64,000 bases of DNA, taken from assembly GCF_026151205.1 (NCBI RefSeq), contig NC_087073.1, positions 9,376,411 to 9,440,410 on the forward strand, written 5' to 3'. Source of the stretch: Bolinopsis microptera. Taxonomy: Eukaryota > Ctenophora > Tentaculata > Lobata > Bolinopsidae. Of this stretch, positions 35,251 through 50,300 are shown piece by piece. The notes under the pieces are model-generated. The model had not been told where the DNA came from, did not search any database, and saw nothing but the letters and a program-made list of their open reading frames with translations. Position numbers and translations under genes: made by a program. How positions within the stretch are numbered: position 1 is the stretch's first letter; every line of letters begins with the position of its first letter.

Positions 35251-38200
35251 AAGACAGAAACCCGAACTCTTCAAACTTGCGTTATCCTCGTTGCTGAGCT
35301 AAATGTTGTTTAATCTTTATGACCAACCTTTGTCAATGAATATACTATATTATTAGGATTTTAAGGCTTTAAATTGTTTTATGGTTTGAATCTGTTTAGG
35401 ATACGGCATGATAAGATTCAATCATCACACGAATTTGACTACATTCAAATCTCAATCAATTCAAGCTAGTTCTTAGATGTTATTTTGGGGATTTTAGCTT
35501 GCTTTATTGATTACAGGACGGGTTGTGTCCTTATAGCTAGAATCAGACCGGTAGAATTAGAAGTCGAGACAGTGGTAGAAACAGCAAAATTATATTTCAA
35601 TGATATGTTCAATGAATTTTTGATCAGCTGTTTTAAATCGTGGTCATACAATAAACGAGTTTAAAATGAGCTAATTTTCAATATTCTAGCAAACTTTCAA
35701 CCAGTCAATTTCTACCGATAATCACACACCCAGATACTGTCGCAGATTTAACATCATCGTCAACTTATATTATAAAGAGTATTATTTTACATGAAATAGA
35801 ATGGTTTTGTGAAGAATAACATTGCATGCAGATTGCAGAGCTATTAAATTACGGCTGATTCGTGTAAATAATGTAAATTTTAAAGAACTTGATTGACGTT
35901 AAAGAACTTGAATCAGCGTTTAATTTCACCGTTAGATTGTTTTGGTACGCCGTACGGCCCTCACCTGAGAAAAGGACCAATTGTTAGTACTTTCACATGA
36001 TGCAATTTTGCAAATGTGATGGACTCTGATAAAGAGAACCGTCACCTCACACCTGGTTTTGCCGGCCATACCTCAACGAGGCGGTCCAAGCGTCTCTTCT
36101 GCGAATCTACCCTACCCATCAAATATCAAGTCGAGTTGAGACACACTTTTAAAGCTGTAAACAGCATACCGCTCTTAGATCAGTAAGAGAAATCAAACGC
36201 CAGAATTAAAACACTTTGTTAAAACAACAACCCACGCCTCTGGTGAAGCACGAATGATAGATACCCTCAGGCCTCAAATATACAGTTATCCTTCTTTGTT
36301 ATGTAGTCAAACTTACCCAATTGTGCAAAGCCTGAAGAAACAGAGAAACCTCGACTGCCAGATCAAGGATTGCATCACTAGTAGCGAATTATGGTTTTAC
36401 CCATCTGTCATGTACGCCACAACTGACTGTGCGCCCAAATGTGCCTTTTTGGCCCCGACTACCACCCCTTGGTTCAAAATTATCAGCCACAATTTTGGGC
36501 CTTTAATTTCGATAACTTTCATTTTCATGTCCAGTATGGCATCCCAACAGGAGGATGCCAGGATCACAATTTGATCCGACGTTCACCATCAACTATCGAT
36601 CAATCCTGCTATTCGTGCGTTGCGCGGCGCTAATTGTGACACGCAAGAATATAGCAATGAAAACTCAAGTCACGTAAATATGTTTGCGCGTTCCATAAAA
36701 TTACACTATAAGCTTGGAATGTGGCCATTTATATTATCGTATCGTAAGTTTCTCACAGATCTTAAGTTACAAATAATTTCTTGGTTTTATCAACCATTGT
36801 GGTTCCGTTTTAAACATATTATTTGCGCATAACACCAGGATTTTGTAAAATCCGGATTGGAGTATTATTTATGAGTCGCATTGTTGTAATGTATTCTGGG
36901 TAAAATCTCACACACGCACACTTCCGCCTCCTATTCAATACACTAACCCTTATAACATCAATCAAACAATATTAGGCTCCCACGTTTCACACTTCTCATT
37001 GGTCAGTACGATTCCCGCCATTTTCACTCCACACTAGATACATACCTACACACTTCACATCATGCACCTGTTCACCGTTGTAGCACTCCATGCTTCTGTA
37101 TCATGTGTAGTATATTTAGTAGTAGTTTTAGGAATGTACAGTATTTACTATAAAAGTTTGTCGTCGTATAAACTAATTTTGTTATGAATTTTGTTATGAC
37201 TTTTTTGTATCGAATTTTTGGATAAAGTTGATTGATTAAAAATAAATTAATGTACACAAATTTTGCCTCAGATATATGTTTTTTACGTTTTGAATTTTTA
37301 ACACTTGTTTTTAGATCATGAATACGATGTAGTTACATTGAAACGTCGAGTAATCTCCTTTCCCTAATAAGAGCATTTTTACTTGTCGCAACAACCGGGA
37401 TAAAGATAATTTTTACCCAGAATACACCAGGATTTTGTCTTTCTCAGAGATGACGTGGTTCTAAACGAAAATTATACTGTATAAGCATTAAGCCTTTATC
37501 GAACTTCGAAGATTAAAGATACACCTTTTTCAATTAAAAAGAATTATAGCAGCTTTACAGCCTTTATACAAATCATAGGAGTGGGATTTTACAAGATTTG
37601 GCTCCATTAATCAAGTCACAAATTAAATTTTAAAATCAAAAGCAATCAACGAAAGAATTTTCAATTTAATCAGTTAATAACCGGACGACATAATATATTA
37701 TCCTCGGTCGACTTTCATCAAGAAAATTTAGAATTGCATCGTGGACTTATCAATATTGGCAGATGAGCAGTGGCGTAACATTGCGTCTCGCCGTCATATT
37801 CCTAGTAGTAATTTTATTTTTTCAAAATGGTAACATGACGAAAATTATCACCCCTAAGATAGCGCAGCCTTCTACAAGCGGGGCCGGCAAGACCATTCGA
37901 TACGCCAGTGACCAAGGACCAATATTTTAAAACAAACTCTAAATTAACTTGTTAACTTATTTGTTTAACAGCCGTGTTTCCTCAAAGAAACACCAACCCT
38001 TCTCTCAACAGCTTGTATTAAATTCCATCCTTTTGTGATCACATTTCGTAAATCATAGGAAGCATTAGAGATCGATCACTAAATTTGCGTGATACAAATA
38101 CATATGCATACATCAGTCTCAAAATATGGAATTTTCCGTAAAAAGAAAATAGGGAGAAATTCCGAAGAAATGTTCATGAGATCTGGTTAAGGGCAATGTC

Positions 38201-38398
38201 AGGCCAGATTTTGTTTCTGTCATTGACCACAGTAAACCTCATATTATCACAATTACCTTCACCGGCGTGTTTCCTTCTTTGTGAGACAGCAATAAATAAT
38301 TGCAGATAATTCACACATCGTCTGTTGCTTTGTCAGCAAAACATTAACACTTTAAAAACAGAAATTTAATGTAATAAATTTTCATTTTGTGAAATATT
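35251..38398. other. Convergent intergenic region after CFAP276
   Basis: Between the 3' end of CFAP276 and the 3' end of the LRR-LDLa gene. No coding region is supported; the 106-codon frame at 36254 has no recognisable features. A possible small TA-flanked inverted-repeat element occupies 36896-37424. Confidence 0.6.
36896..37424. mobile_element. Possible TA-flanked MITE
   Basis: TTCTGGGTAAAATCT at the left and AATTTTTACCCAGAA at the right are inverted repeats, each flanked by TA. The phrase CACCAGGATTTTGT also occurs on both sides of the interval (36835 and 37426). The terminal repeat is short, about 12-15 bases, so this is tentative. Confidence 0.4.
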
Positions 38399-41300
38399 TC
38401 AAATTCCCTCTTGTATTTGCCGGTACTGGCTGTGAGGGTTGTCTCTGGAAGTCTCTACGCTCATCAGCCGAGCTGCGATGTCGGGTTCTGATTTGTAGCG
38501 TGGTGGTGGTGTTCCGGGTACATCACTCCGGAATGAGTGATCTATTTCCGTGTAAAGTGGGGGCTGGAGGGGGTCCTGAGTGTTGGCCTTCCTCCGCTGA
38601 CGGTACACCACCACAAACAGGATTACCGAGGTGATGGAGATGCACGCTGACACTGTCGTTGCTATAATAACGATCGTTGTGACTCCTGATTTTGTTTGCT
38701 CTAATTCTGACATGTCTGAAATGTATCGTGTGTCATACTTCTGGAAAGTGTTAAATCCAAGGTGCTAGAAAATTACAAAGTTCTTATATCACGGACGTTT
38801 TATACAAAGAAGCGCACTTGGCTAACTGAGAAGACAAGGAAATATTCCAAAAATAGCTGCTCTAGCGACGAGCAGTGCCAAGTGGTGGGAGATAAGGTGT
38901 TATCTGTACGTACTGAATCCCCATTCACCACTAGAAGCTTTACGTGTTATCCCGACAAATTTCATTACCACACATTAATCAACAAAGACGTAAAGAATGT
39001 GGCAAAATTCTGGAGGGATGGAAGAAGAGGAGCAAAGATAAGGTCAAGACTCTTTTTCAATGTATTCCGGGATAAACTTTCATTATGCAGTTACAGTATG
39101 TGTCTGGGTGACCTAGTTACAAGTGGTTCCAAATTGTGTGCCTCACAAATAGGTGACCTCAGTGACAGGGTTTGAGAGAGCGTAGGGCCCCTAAACCAGG
39201 ACATATACGCCCTGTTTACCTCATATTAACGACATTCACAGCTTCCAGTCTATGTTATCTTTGTTCAGGTTACATGATCGGATACATCATGGAGCCAAAT
39301 ATCATTTCAGGGCGAAAAAATGTCCTAAATTCTAAAAATGTGGGGCAGTTTAATTGTTTATCCGGGTTTACGAGTTAGATGCATGCACTAATCTCAGCGT
39401 GGCTTGAACAATGAATGGTCACAAATCAATTAATTCCATTGCGCTATAATTTTTGTTTTAGACCAAACCTTGACACATTTTTATCACCACGATCTCCCAG
39501 TCGCGCAGAGTGCATAATCCAAATTCCAAAATATATGTTTTATAAGATTGACGAGACTGGTGTTGTCTAATATGTACTGTAACTCATAAACTTACGAATA
39601 TGTCTAGATAATGGTTGTCTAACCTAAGCACATAGACCCGTTACAAATCGCACAGGAGGTTTCGTCCAGCTGATCTTGACAATCGTTAAATCCGTCGCAG
39701 ACAAAGGAACAACTGACACAGCCTCCACTGAGGCACTTCACTTGTTCGTGCTCACAATGGTAGTCTGGGTGGAGGAAATAGGGGGTTAATCGCTTCATTA
39801 TTGTGGAAAATTAATTAATAAAGTGATTTATCAAATGGTCAATAATGTGAGATTTTATATCGATATTTATCAGCAGGACAATATCAGCACTGATAATACC
39901 ACTTCTTCTTAAAAAGGAATAATTCCAACGGAAAACTTTTAGGGACCACATTCTAGAAGCTAAGTAAAAACCCATATAAATGCGTGTGCTGCTTCAAAAA
40001 TTATTTTGATATCATATGTTTTCGAATGATGACCAATAAAATAACACCCAAAATATCCCGGTTTCCACACTTATAGCAGTTTAGCAAAGCCATATGGAAT
40101 GTCCCTATAAGTTTTGCAGACAGGTGTTTTTGGATAATTTTCACTAGTGAAGGGGCGCGGCCATTAATTAGTTTTAACTTGTTATTGAGGTCCTATTAGA
40201 AATATGTACCGTTTATAATTATTACGACACGTGCTTATAATAGTAAATGTAATATAAGAGAGAACAGTTTAAAAGGTTGAACTGGGCATTTGCCAGGGGT
40301 CTAATAACAACGATAATTTTTATACTCCAACAATTTCTGTTAAAAAAGTGGGCTTGACGTCGGTTTCCTTGTAATAAACACTGGAAGCTTCATTCAGGGG
40401 GCCCCAAATATAGATCATGAACGTGATATAACCATAAAATGGCAGCAACAAACTTCGGAAGTCTATAACCTGTTAAAAAAGGTGTGTTGTACTGTGTACA
40501 CCATCTTCAGTATAATTTCTGGGGCTGTCAAGTCACTGTGATTGCAGACCAAATCAGTTTGAATGTTTGATACACTCAAGGAATGACCAACAACTGCTTT
40601 ATATCAACACCTGCGTGCTAGACAGTAGACAGCGAGAATGCTAATCCTGTTCCAGTTAATTTGACCAAGGTCTACCCTAGCAACCTCCAGAGCTTGAGTA
40701 TAATGAGACGAAATGAAACTCTCTAGAAGGACCTGGTCAACAACCCGTACCCAGTAATATATCTGGCGGGTCTGATTGGTTTTAGGCTGAATTTTTTGTA
40801 GTTGGTGGAATTGAAAAGTTCCAACTGTGACAACAGGAACACATAAAAATGTTTCTATTTCGAAACATATTTATTCTAGTGCTTGCACACGTCACGCCCA
40901 TCTTGTTGTTATGCAAGTGGAGTTAATTTTATTTATATTTTTAACACGGGTTTCTCTTCAATGCTCATTCCCATAATGAGTGGATAATTGTTTTGATCCA
41001 TTTTAGGCCACTGATGGAACATTAACTTCCACATTTCTTAATCCAATCAAAACCCAATGACTGCTCAAACAAGGTGATTGATTTCATCAGAGGATCGTGA
41101 AAACAACACGGCTATTATACTCATCCGCCGCTGAAGATAAGAGATTCACAGTAATTGAAAAGTAATGTTAGACTCTTCAAACGTATTGTAAGAACGGCTT
41201 CCCTCATTACATGACGGTTTAAAAGATAACGTGAGGTGGAAGTTACCATAAAGCTACATACCCACCGGGTAATACGTAGTATTTGAAGGAGATATATTCG

Positions 41301-44300
41301 TACCGTGGTAAAGCAAATCAATAATGTGTACTGTCTGACATCTTTTAGACAGTTACATGTGAACTTTGCCCTTGAATTTTTTTCTCACGGTCGTCGGAGG
41401 ACTTTATATGTTGTCTTAGAGACACACACACTGTACAGGTCAAAAGGGCCGGGCCGCATTTTGGACCATCCCGTATAACACGATTAGTATAGCTAGGCCC
41501 CAGCTAGATACCATCGAATACCACTGGGGCTACCTCCAAACAATTTAGGGTTTAGTGGAGATAAACGTGCGAGTCTCAGGGTTTTTAAAGTGTAACCTAA
41601 TTCCTAAAATACTGATAAGGTCCTGACAATTTGGCCGAAAATTGTGAAAGGTTAATAATATATATCATATATATAATATATATATGGTGTGTGTAGGGAA
41701 ATTATTAGTGGTGAGCACTTGACGCGCTGTAGAACAGTGTACTCCCTCCTTGAATAGTACATATCGTGCATATTGTCTGTGAATATTGTATTAATACCCA
41801 AATCATGTGGGGCGAGTGACCAGCGTCTATGGGGTCTTATCTTTTCAAGCTGAAGATGTCACCGAGGAATTATTGAGGCATTTTTAGATTGAATTTCAGG
41901 GGTACACATTTGGGGATCTGATAAAAGTGTAAATCTGATTTCATTTTGCGGTGCTTGGCACAACGGGACTACGGGAGGAATAAAAGGATGCGTTATGACA
42001 CAATCCACCAAGAAATAACGTACCACAGTTAGCCTCATCTGATCCGTCTTGGCAGTCTAACACCGTATCACAGACCCAGGAGTCCTTGATACATCGACCA
42101 TCTGATTCACACTTAGAGGTGCAGTTATCTGGAAATAGTTCTAATCACAAATGATGGACAGCTTTTTTGTAAGCAATCTTGTGCGATCTACGTCTAATTA
42201 CTATCATTGAATTCTACCGAAAAATTCTTATAAAAATAAAAACAGCTTGCTCGATTTCTAAAAACTCGCCGAATAATGGACTGTTTTTTTAATTTTTTAT
42301 TTCTTTCCTAGAAAAACTATTGCGAGTAATTACTGTAATCGAATTCTAAGGAAAAGTTTTTTACAAAATTGATATATCAATTAGCAGCAATCTTTTACAG
42401 CTTGCCCTCTTTTTAAAAACTTGCCAAATAATGGACAGATTTTTGTTAGAAAACATGGTACGGAGTGACTACTATATTCTAAAGAACAAATATTGCCGTC
42501 AGAATCAATGTATCACAGCTTGCTAGCTTTCTACAAACTCGCCAGATTTGCCGTAAAATAAAATCGAATAAAGGAAAATCGACCAACCACTAAATCTTTC
42601 GCGTAGATCTGTTTACCAGACTTTCCCAAAATAGGATACATATAAAGGACAGGTTCACTTGAAAATTCTTACCGTAGCAATTCATCTCATCAGAATTATC
42701 AGGACAGTCCTGTACTCCGTTACAGATCTGAGTGTAGTCGATACAGCCTCCATCCGAACCACAGATCCAACCAGATGGACATATGTTTCCTGCTTCTGAA
42801 TCTAATAAAGGAGATAAGGGTTACATAATGGCTTGTTACGAATCGTTAAATGATAACCGAATGATATTTGATATGCAAAAAAAAATGATAATTTATATTT
42901 CGTTATATTCTACATAAATGCAGAATTGCCGAAAATAGGGCTCGATTATTCGAAAATATTTTCCAATGACTTTCACAAATCTTCACCTCCACACATGAAT
43001 TTAGATTCGTCACTCCAGTCACCACAGTCGTTATTACCGTCACATTTTATGTTGGGATCCACACATCTCCCATTATTACACTCGAACTGATCCTCGCACA
43101 GTGTAACTTCTGAAACAGCAGTGAAGTGATTAGAAACTCAATATAAATTATATATTTTGACGTCAAATGCAGTGCCGAAAGGTCGGAGGAAACGCCGTTT
43201 TCAGAGGAGAACTATTGATATTTGTATTTTGCACTCATGACTTTTACAAAACACTGCTAATTAGGAACTTAGCATGATTCAATCAAACTCTTCAATAAGA
43301 ATTCGCTGTAAATAGTTTTATAAGCACAACAGATTCTTTCGTCATAACTTCGATACTTTCCGAGAAAATACTTATCATGAAGAAAACAGTGAAAGGTAAG
43401 GCCGTACGTTAAAAAGCGAGATGTCCTAGCAGTGCGTTAAAGCCTTTCATTCTAACTAACTGTACGACCAAGAATCCCGTCCATCCGCAGACTGAAACTC
43501 TAATTTCTGGACTCCGCTGAAGCGCAGACAGTCGGAGACGGCATAGTTTCGATATTTGAGGAGTTAAACTGGTTGTCTATCGTGCCGCTATTTGTTAAAC
43601 TGGACATTCGTATAAATAAAAATTTGCTCGCGACTGAATTTTGTTAATTTATCGTACGAAATGCAGCTCTGTACACGAGTCGAGTAAGGAAACCAAACTT
43701 TTATCTTCTAATAATAAAGTATTGAAAGAGAGCATACTTAGAATTAGACTTTGTTAAAACATTTAACGACACTTGCACCTTCAAGGTTTACATATTGCTA
43801 TTTATTGTTTATAATTGGAAACCTATCTACCGTTAAACTCAACTTAAGATAACTTCAGGTCACGGTAAAGAAGTATATGTGTCATACGCCCTGCTAAAAC
43901 TGAGAATTTTAAAGAAAATTAACAATGCGCACCGGATGTTGGCCCCGATTCAAAGAATCTTGAAATCTTTTGCTGCATGAATCCCTCATGAGTTTGTTGT
44001 TCACAATCCATTGTTCATAATTAATATTACATAATACATATATCGCTTAAGTTCGTTTAAGATAACTTCATGACACGGTCAAGAAATAGGTGTGTCCATT
44101 ATACGCCCTGCTAAATTTCAGACTCTTTAAGAAAACTAACAGTGCGGACCGGATATTGGCCCCGATTCAAAGAATCTTGAAATCTTTTACTGCACGATTC
44201 CCTTAATTTAGGGGTGAAAATAATAAAGATAACCGGATTAAGAACAGATAAAAACACAGGTAAAACTCCCATAACAAAACCCATGACCATAGTCGAAGTG

Positions 44301-47300
44301 TTCAAGTTCTCAAGGTCTAAGATCACTTCGCAGAGTGCAAACAGATACCCAGTCTGGATGACACCTCCAGCGTTTGTAAGGATGATCTTGATACTGCTCT
44401 TCTTATCCGCCTGAACGTGAGCCTTTATTTTAGGATTAGACCCTCTCTTGTAAGACTTGTGTTGGTGGTTGCTCATCAGGTGTTTGACTGTCAGAGCTGA
44501 AGCTACGATGGAGACAAGCTGACCCGGGAATGTGGGCCACGTGACCAGGAGGTAGGAAAATATTATCAATCTTCTCTTAGTATTGGACTGATCCACGTCA
44601 CCCAAACCAAAGGCTTCCTCGTCAAACCAGGGAGTGAAGGTGTGGTAGGAGAAGAAGAAATAATCAGGTCTGATCGTCATAGAGCACACTAGGACTATGA
44701 AGACTCCGAAACAGTAGAGCACAATGGACCAACCGACAGTGTTCTGACTGATAGTCCTAAAGGGTTGACGTAGCTGCCGGAAACGGCAGATGGACATGGT
44801 CGCAGCAACAAATCCAGGGGTTTGAGAGAGGAGAAAATCAACACAGCCATAGATTTTTAGAATCATTTCACGTGCTTCTCTACAACTTTTCTCCTCCTTT
44901 TCCATCTCGCAGAGCGGCTCTCCTCCTTTCAGTACCTGGATCGATATAAATGTTCCCACAATCAGTCCTGTAGCGAAATCAATACTCGACAGCACCATGA
45001 ACAGGGATCTCGGCACACTCCTGTGTTTCTTGTAGTTGTAAATGAAGACGAGCGTGTTCAAGAAGATTGATGCTATTGTCAGGAGGATAGAAAAGACTCC
45101 GATATAAATATCCGGGCTAGAGAAACCTCCGCGGCTATAAAGTGCCATGTTGATAAGAGAAGATGTAGCGAGATCCCCACACACACAACGAAACTATGAT
45201 CGACACGAGCGTTATACTACAAGATTAGCAGAGTATATTACTACTAGATAATGCTGGAGAAGAGTTATAAGTGCATGCAGTACGTTAAATATTCACCAAT
45301 GTCGTCTTACTACCACTAACATCATTCGTCAAATATAATTAATAAGCTTTCCATAATGGTGTGTGTGGTCAGTCATCAGGAGGAAAGACGTGATCATCAG
45401 TTAACTACAGACTTAATGGGCCACACTCCTTTTCAGGTGGACATTTGCCCGGCTAGATTAAAGTGGTTGAGGCTGCGTAATCACGGATCATTGCACGCAC
45501 GTAGGAAGATGAGATTGTACAGGTGTAAAGATGTGATTATATATCCTTATAAAACAGGTGCCCGGTGCTCTGTTATCATCATCAACGTGATACAAGTTGT
45601 GACCTGTGTCTCCATCAGCTTGCGTGAGGTCATATCAAGTCTGTGATATCTCTTGTCACTCTTACACGTGAGCAAAACTTCTTGGCAACTTCAGGGAAAC
45701 CAGACACTCAGAACTCTAACTGAGATTAACATCCAGCGGTGATTCTTGTTCATCAATCCAAGATAAGAATCAGATTCCTAATATCACCGTATCTTATTTC
45801 AGGGGAGCCGTAACCCTGTTGCAGGTTCGAATCATTGACACCTTCATCAGGTCTAGGCTGTGTGTAGCCTCCCGGAGAGGCATTCTGGGGAGTGGGGAAG
45901 CCTTGCAGGACTAATACACCATTTAAATTATCATACTGTGTAATTGGGGTAATTTTCAGGGAAGTGTAGATCTTGTTTCACGTGACTTCAAGACGTGGAA
46001 CAGTGGGAGAAGCGGGTAGTTACAGAAATAGAAAAGTATTTCAAGAACGTAGAGGGCTGGGCAAGTATAAGGCACTGAGGTCGGAACCGTCTTTTATGAG
46101 CTTTTGTCGGGTTGGCACTTGTCACACTGCCTAAAAAATGTGTAGAAATGACATAAATACCAAAATACCTTCCCGCGTAGTACACTTGTGTACAGTTCTA
46201 TGGAATTTTTGAAGGGATGCCGATGAAAATACTACTCTAATGAAAGTTTTAAAAATAAAAGAATATTGTTCCTTGACAAGAATCAACAAAATAATCATCA
46301 ATGATATTTTACCCCATATCTTTGCTGACTACCAATATTTTGAGGGTATGATTGAAGTAGCAGTAAGCACTGAAATGATTAGAAAACAGAAATATCTTAA
46401 GTGCTGGTGGACATCATTGACGTGAAGTTACGTAATCCTTCAGCTTAACGACTGATTATTCGACTATTCGGCGGAAGGTTTAATGAGAAATTATATAAAT
46501 TCCCTTTTTAATCATGATTTTAAAGGGAACAGAGTCTTAAATTAAATACTGGTGAACTTTCAGAGGACCAATGATATAGTTAACGGACGATCTATTTCCA
46601 TTATAAAAGTTAAACAGTAACCGTATGCGATTCAGTGATTGCCAGATTCGAGATTTCCTTTGTCACGGAAATACTGCCGTGAAATGCCTGGTTTCTTTAC
46701 AGTACCCAGCAGCAGCTACAATTTTTGTCACTTATAAATGAGATATGAGATAGGCTGTGGACGCAAAGTGCGATGTTGTAAATATACAAAAAATAGTATA
46801 GGCTACATTTTGCGATGGAAAATGATAAATACCGCAGGGTCAAAGTTGCAAAGTTATAAATACCAAAATTGAAATCTGTCAAGATGTGTTGATCGTGGCG
46901 AAGTATTCGAATTCCATCAAGATTATTTGGTGAAAACCATTGAGCACCCCAGTTTTGGTGGTAAGAGACCAGCTAGCAATCAGGTGTTCTGATTTAAACA
47001 CCACCATAGTATTATTATGCCTGCTTATTAAAAATGTTACAACTTTCTTGAAGTGCAGAGTGTAACTGTTTCCAAGTAACAGTGGCAGTTCAATTTCAGA
47101 GTTACAATTTAAAATCCTCTTGTAACTCTGAAATTGAACTGCCACTGTTACTTCCGACTGTGAAGTTGATGGAAACAGTTCCACTCTGCACTTCAAGAAA
47201 TGTGCACACTTGACCTGTGAGTAAGGAGTGTTATGTTTAAGGTCACCTGAAGTACTCATGAGATTCAACCACCGTCTCCTACAAGTAAATACTCAAGTAC

Positions 47301-50300
47301 ACACTTGGTGTACATGTCACGTGTATAAGTACATGTCACGTGTATACTTACAGAGTCTCTAGTTTTAGAAGTACACTCTAAGTACACACGTGCAACACTT
47401 TTAAAACACTGCTCAGAGAGGGAGAGAGAGTTTTTCCTGATGTGGCTAAAATTACTGAAGAGCTTGCTGATATTAATTACTCACATGTCGTATTACATAC
47501 ACTATACAGGGCCATAATGTCTACTAGTAATGTCAAACTCATCAGAGAGTCTCATTCCTATTTTCGTAACTGATCACTTAATTTCCCTAGTTCTGCATTA
47601 AGAATATATAATAAGTTACTGTTAATGAAAGTTTTGTACAGAGCTAAGATGCACAATTTGTGATTATACAATTATAGTAACCACATCAGTTAAAAAACCG
47701 GTCCGTGAACCTATATCATACAGGAAGCCAGCTCACAACCAACCAATCAGAACAGAGAACAGTGCTCACGTGGTTTAAACAGGAGGTTTCTAAGAGGGAA
47801 TGTATTTGTGTAAAGCGCTTGGCAGGATACCACAGTTGACCATTATAGAGAGAAATCGTCTACTGTTATGAAACATCAAATGGTATCATCTGATTGGCCT
47901 TCAGTTTTGATTAAAGCATTTTATTAAATCTGCAGTCATCTTATATCAAATCATACCTCTCAATTTTACCGACAAGTCACTTCTAGAGAATTGTCCAACA
48001 TTTAAGCGATATTTACGATGGTCCCATTATCTTTCTCGCTATTTTAAGCTCCAGTTTAACTGCCAACTAAAATTATATCATATATTGTACATAAATTACG
48101 ATAAACCCATTCCATAACACAGAGAAACTTCCACGTCTGTTTAACTCCAAACGGTAAGCTGATTAAATCGCAAGGCATTATTGCTCAATAATCGGTTTGT
48201 TATCGACGCTACATACTTTGATTTTCCGACTTTAAAGCTGACTTAAGAAACCAGGGAATTACTTTTACCTTCCTAACATTAAATTGTTAATTTTATTTAT
48301 ATATTACTTTATTTTTTTTTCCTTCAAAACATTCCAGTAAATTGTAAATTAAATTAAAAATTTTGGGAGCATGTAAGGATTTAGATTTGATATCGATCGT
48401 ATATACTAAAAATGCTCTAGCACAATTGTAGCTGCAGTTTTACAGAACTCTAAATGCTTAATGAACACACTTGCACTTTGCAGGTACCACCCGTATTCAC
48501 ACTCTGACCTAAGTTTAGTCTTTTTTCCGATACGAGATTGGGGACGGGTTCTATAGACAAACAAACAAACAAACAAATCGCATCAATCACTCTGAACTGA
48601 TATAAGTTGCTTCGGAATGTGATAGCTATTAAATCTTTCTTGAGATTACATAACGAAAATAAAAATGGACTACAAAAGTCAAAATAACCATTTCTTACCA
48701 TTCCCAGGACTGTCGCAGTCACGCTCATCGCTAAAGTCCTCGCAGTCGTCATAGCCGTCACACACCCACAGCTCTGACACACACCTCCCGTTGTCACACG
48801 TAAACACGTCGTCACGTGTCTCACAATCCATCTGGGAAATGAAGGGTTTTAAACTGTTTTGTTGGCTTCATTGTTCAAATACCTAAATATTTCCCCCACT
48901 GTGGTGTGGGCCAGGGTTTCTCAATGTAGTTTACTTTTCCAGGAACTCAACAGGCTGCATCTAAAATTGAACTGTTTCAAAAAAATATAACCTTTTGCGA
49001 ATTCATTGTCCTAAGTTTTAACTTTAACCATTGTCCATTTGTTGTGCTATTAAATTGGAAGGGTGGAGTTAATAGTACAATACAAGAGCATTTCCTGTAC
49101 TTAAAAGGGAGAGACAATGTGTAACTCTTGCCAAGAGCACCTCGTGCTACATTCCTACAAGACTACACAAAATGTTACAATATGAAATTCTAGTAGCAAC
49201 ATTAATTTTTAAGTGTCTCCGTCATCAATGCTTTGGCATAGATCATACTTGGTGAATTTGTTAAGAACGCGGCCTTGATAAAAACTAAAGATACAAAGTC
49301 TGACAAATAAATGATATACTGAAAACTGAAAACTGAAAAGTGAAGACGGTATGATATTTTGAAATTGTGATTTGTGACACACATCATACCTCGGTAGTGG
49401 CGGTGGCACAATCTTCCTCGTCCAATCTGTCATGACAATCGTAGTTTCCATCACATACCATAGATTCTTGAAGACACATGTAACCATCCCATCCGTCACA
49501 CAGAAGCTCACCTGTCAGTATTGGAGTTTAAATCGATATAAACAATAAACATCTAGAGATTGAAATAAGTTTAAAAATTACTATAATTATATTCTGATAT
49601 ACTTTATTCCAGCAGCGAGTAACAAATTTAAAATCGTCCACCTGCCCCTGTTAAATGTACGGCTTGGAAATCGGAGAAATAGAATTTTCCATAGACTGAC
49701 CTTATCACGAGTTATAATCAAATTACAAAGAAAGTTCGAGAAACTTTAATCTTGCCAGTTATCTAATTTTATTATACTGTTACATCACACATGTTTTGGT
49801 CCCGCATTTATTGTCCACGCACGGAAATTGGAAAGTAACAGTGCCAACTATCGTACTTCATGGACGAACTGGACATCGGTTAATATCTACTGATGTAGTT
49901 CGAAGAGCTGCTCAAAGTACTACATGATTTCAACTTCATAAAAAACATTATGGTTCACATTACCTGGCGCACAGAACGCTGGTGTAGGGGTGGTACATCC
50001 CACAAAGGTTCGGTCTGGTAGATCCTCAATCCTGTACCCGCGGTAGTTCTGCAATTATACACAGTTAGTACTACTAAAAAGAGTTTTGAGTAACACTACT
50101 TGATCTTAATGTCCTAACCTTATAACTTATAAGAATTTCTCGACTCCAATTAATCAGCTTTGCCACTACTACGTGATTCTGTTGAACCATCACTAACACA
50201 TTGTCAATATATTTAAATTGTGTCTCTCACAGTGCTCGATCATTTGATTGGAATTTTCGAAAACTGGAAGAATACTACTCACAAACCGGATTTACACTCC

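Noticed and set aside
36254-36574. 106-codon plus-strand frame
   Set aside because: No recognisable motif, no splice-site support, and AT-rich chance frames of this length are common here.
38762-39175. 137-codon plus-strand frame
   Set aside because: No homology signal, composition like surrounding intron, and it is antisense inside an intron of a gene whose phases close without it.
45795-45860. Possible tRNA gene because of GGTTCGAATC
   Set aside because: No A box at the right distance, and neither the T stem nor the acceptor stem pairs.
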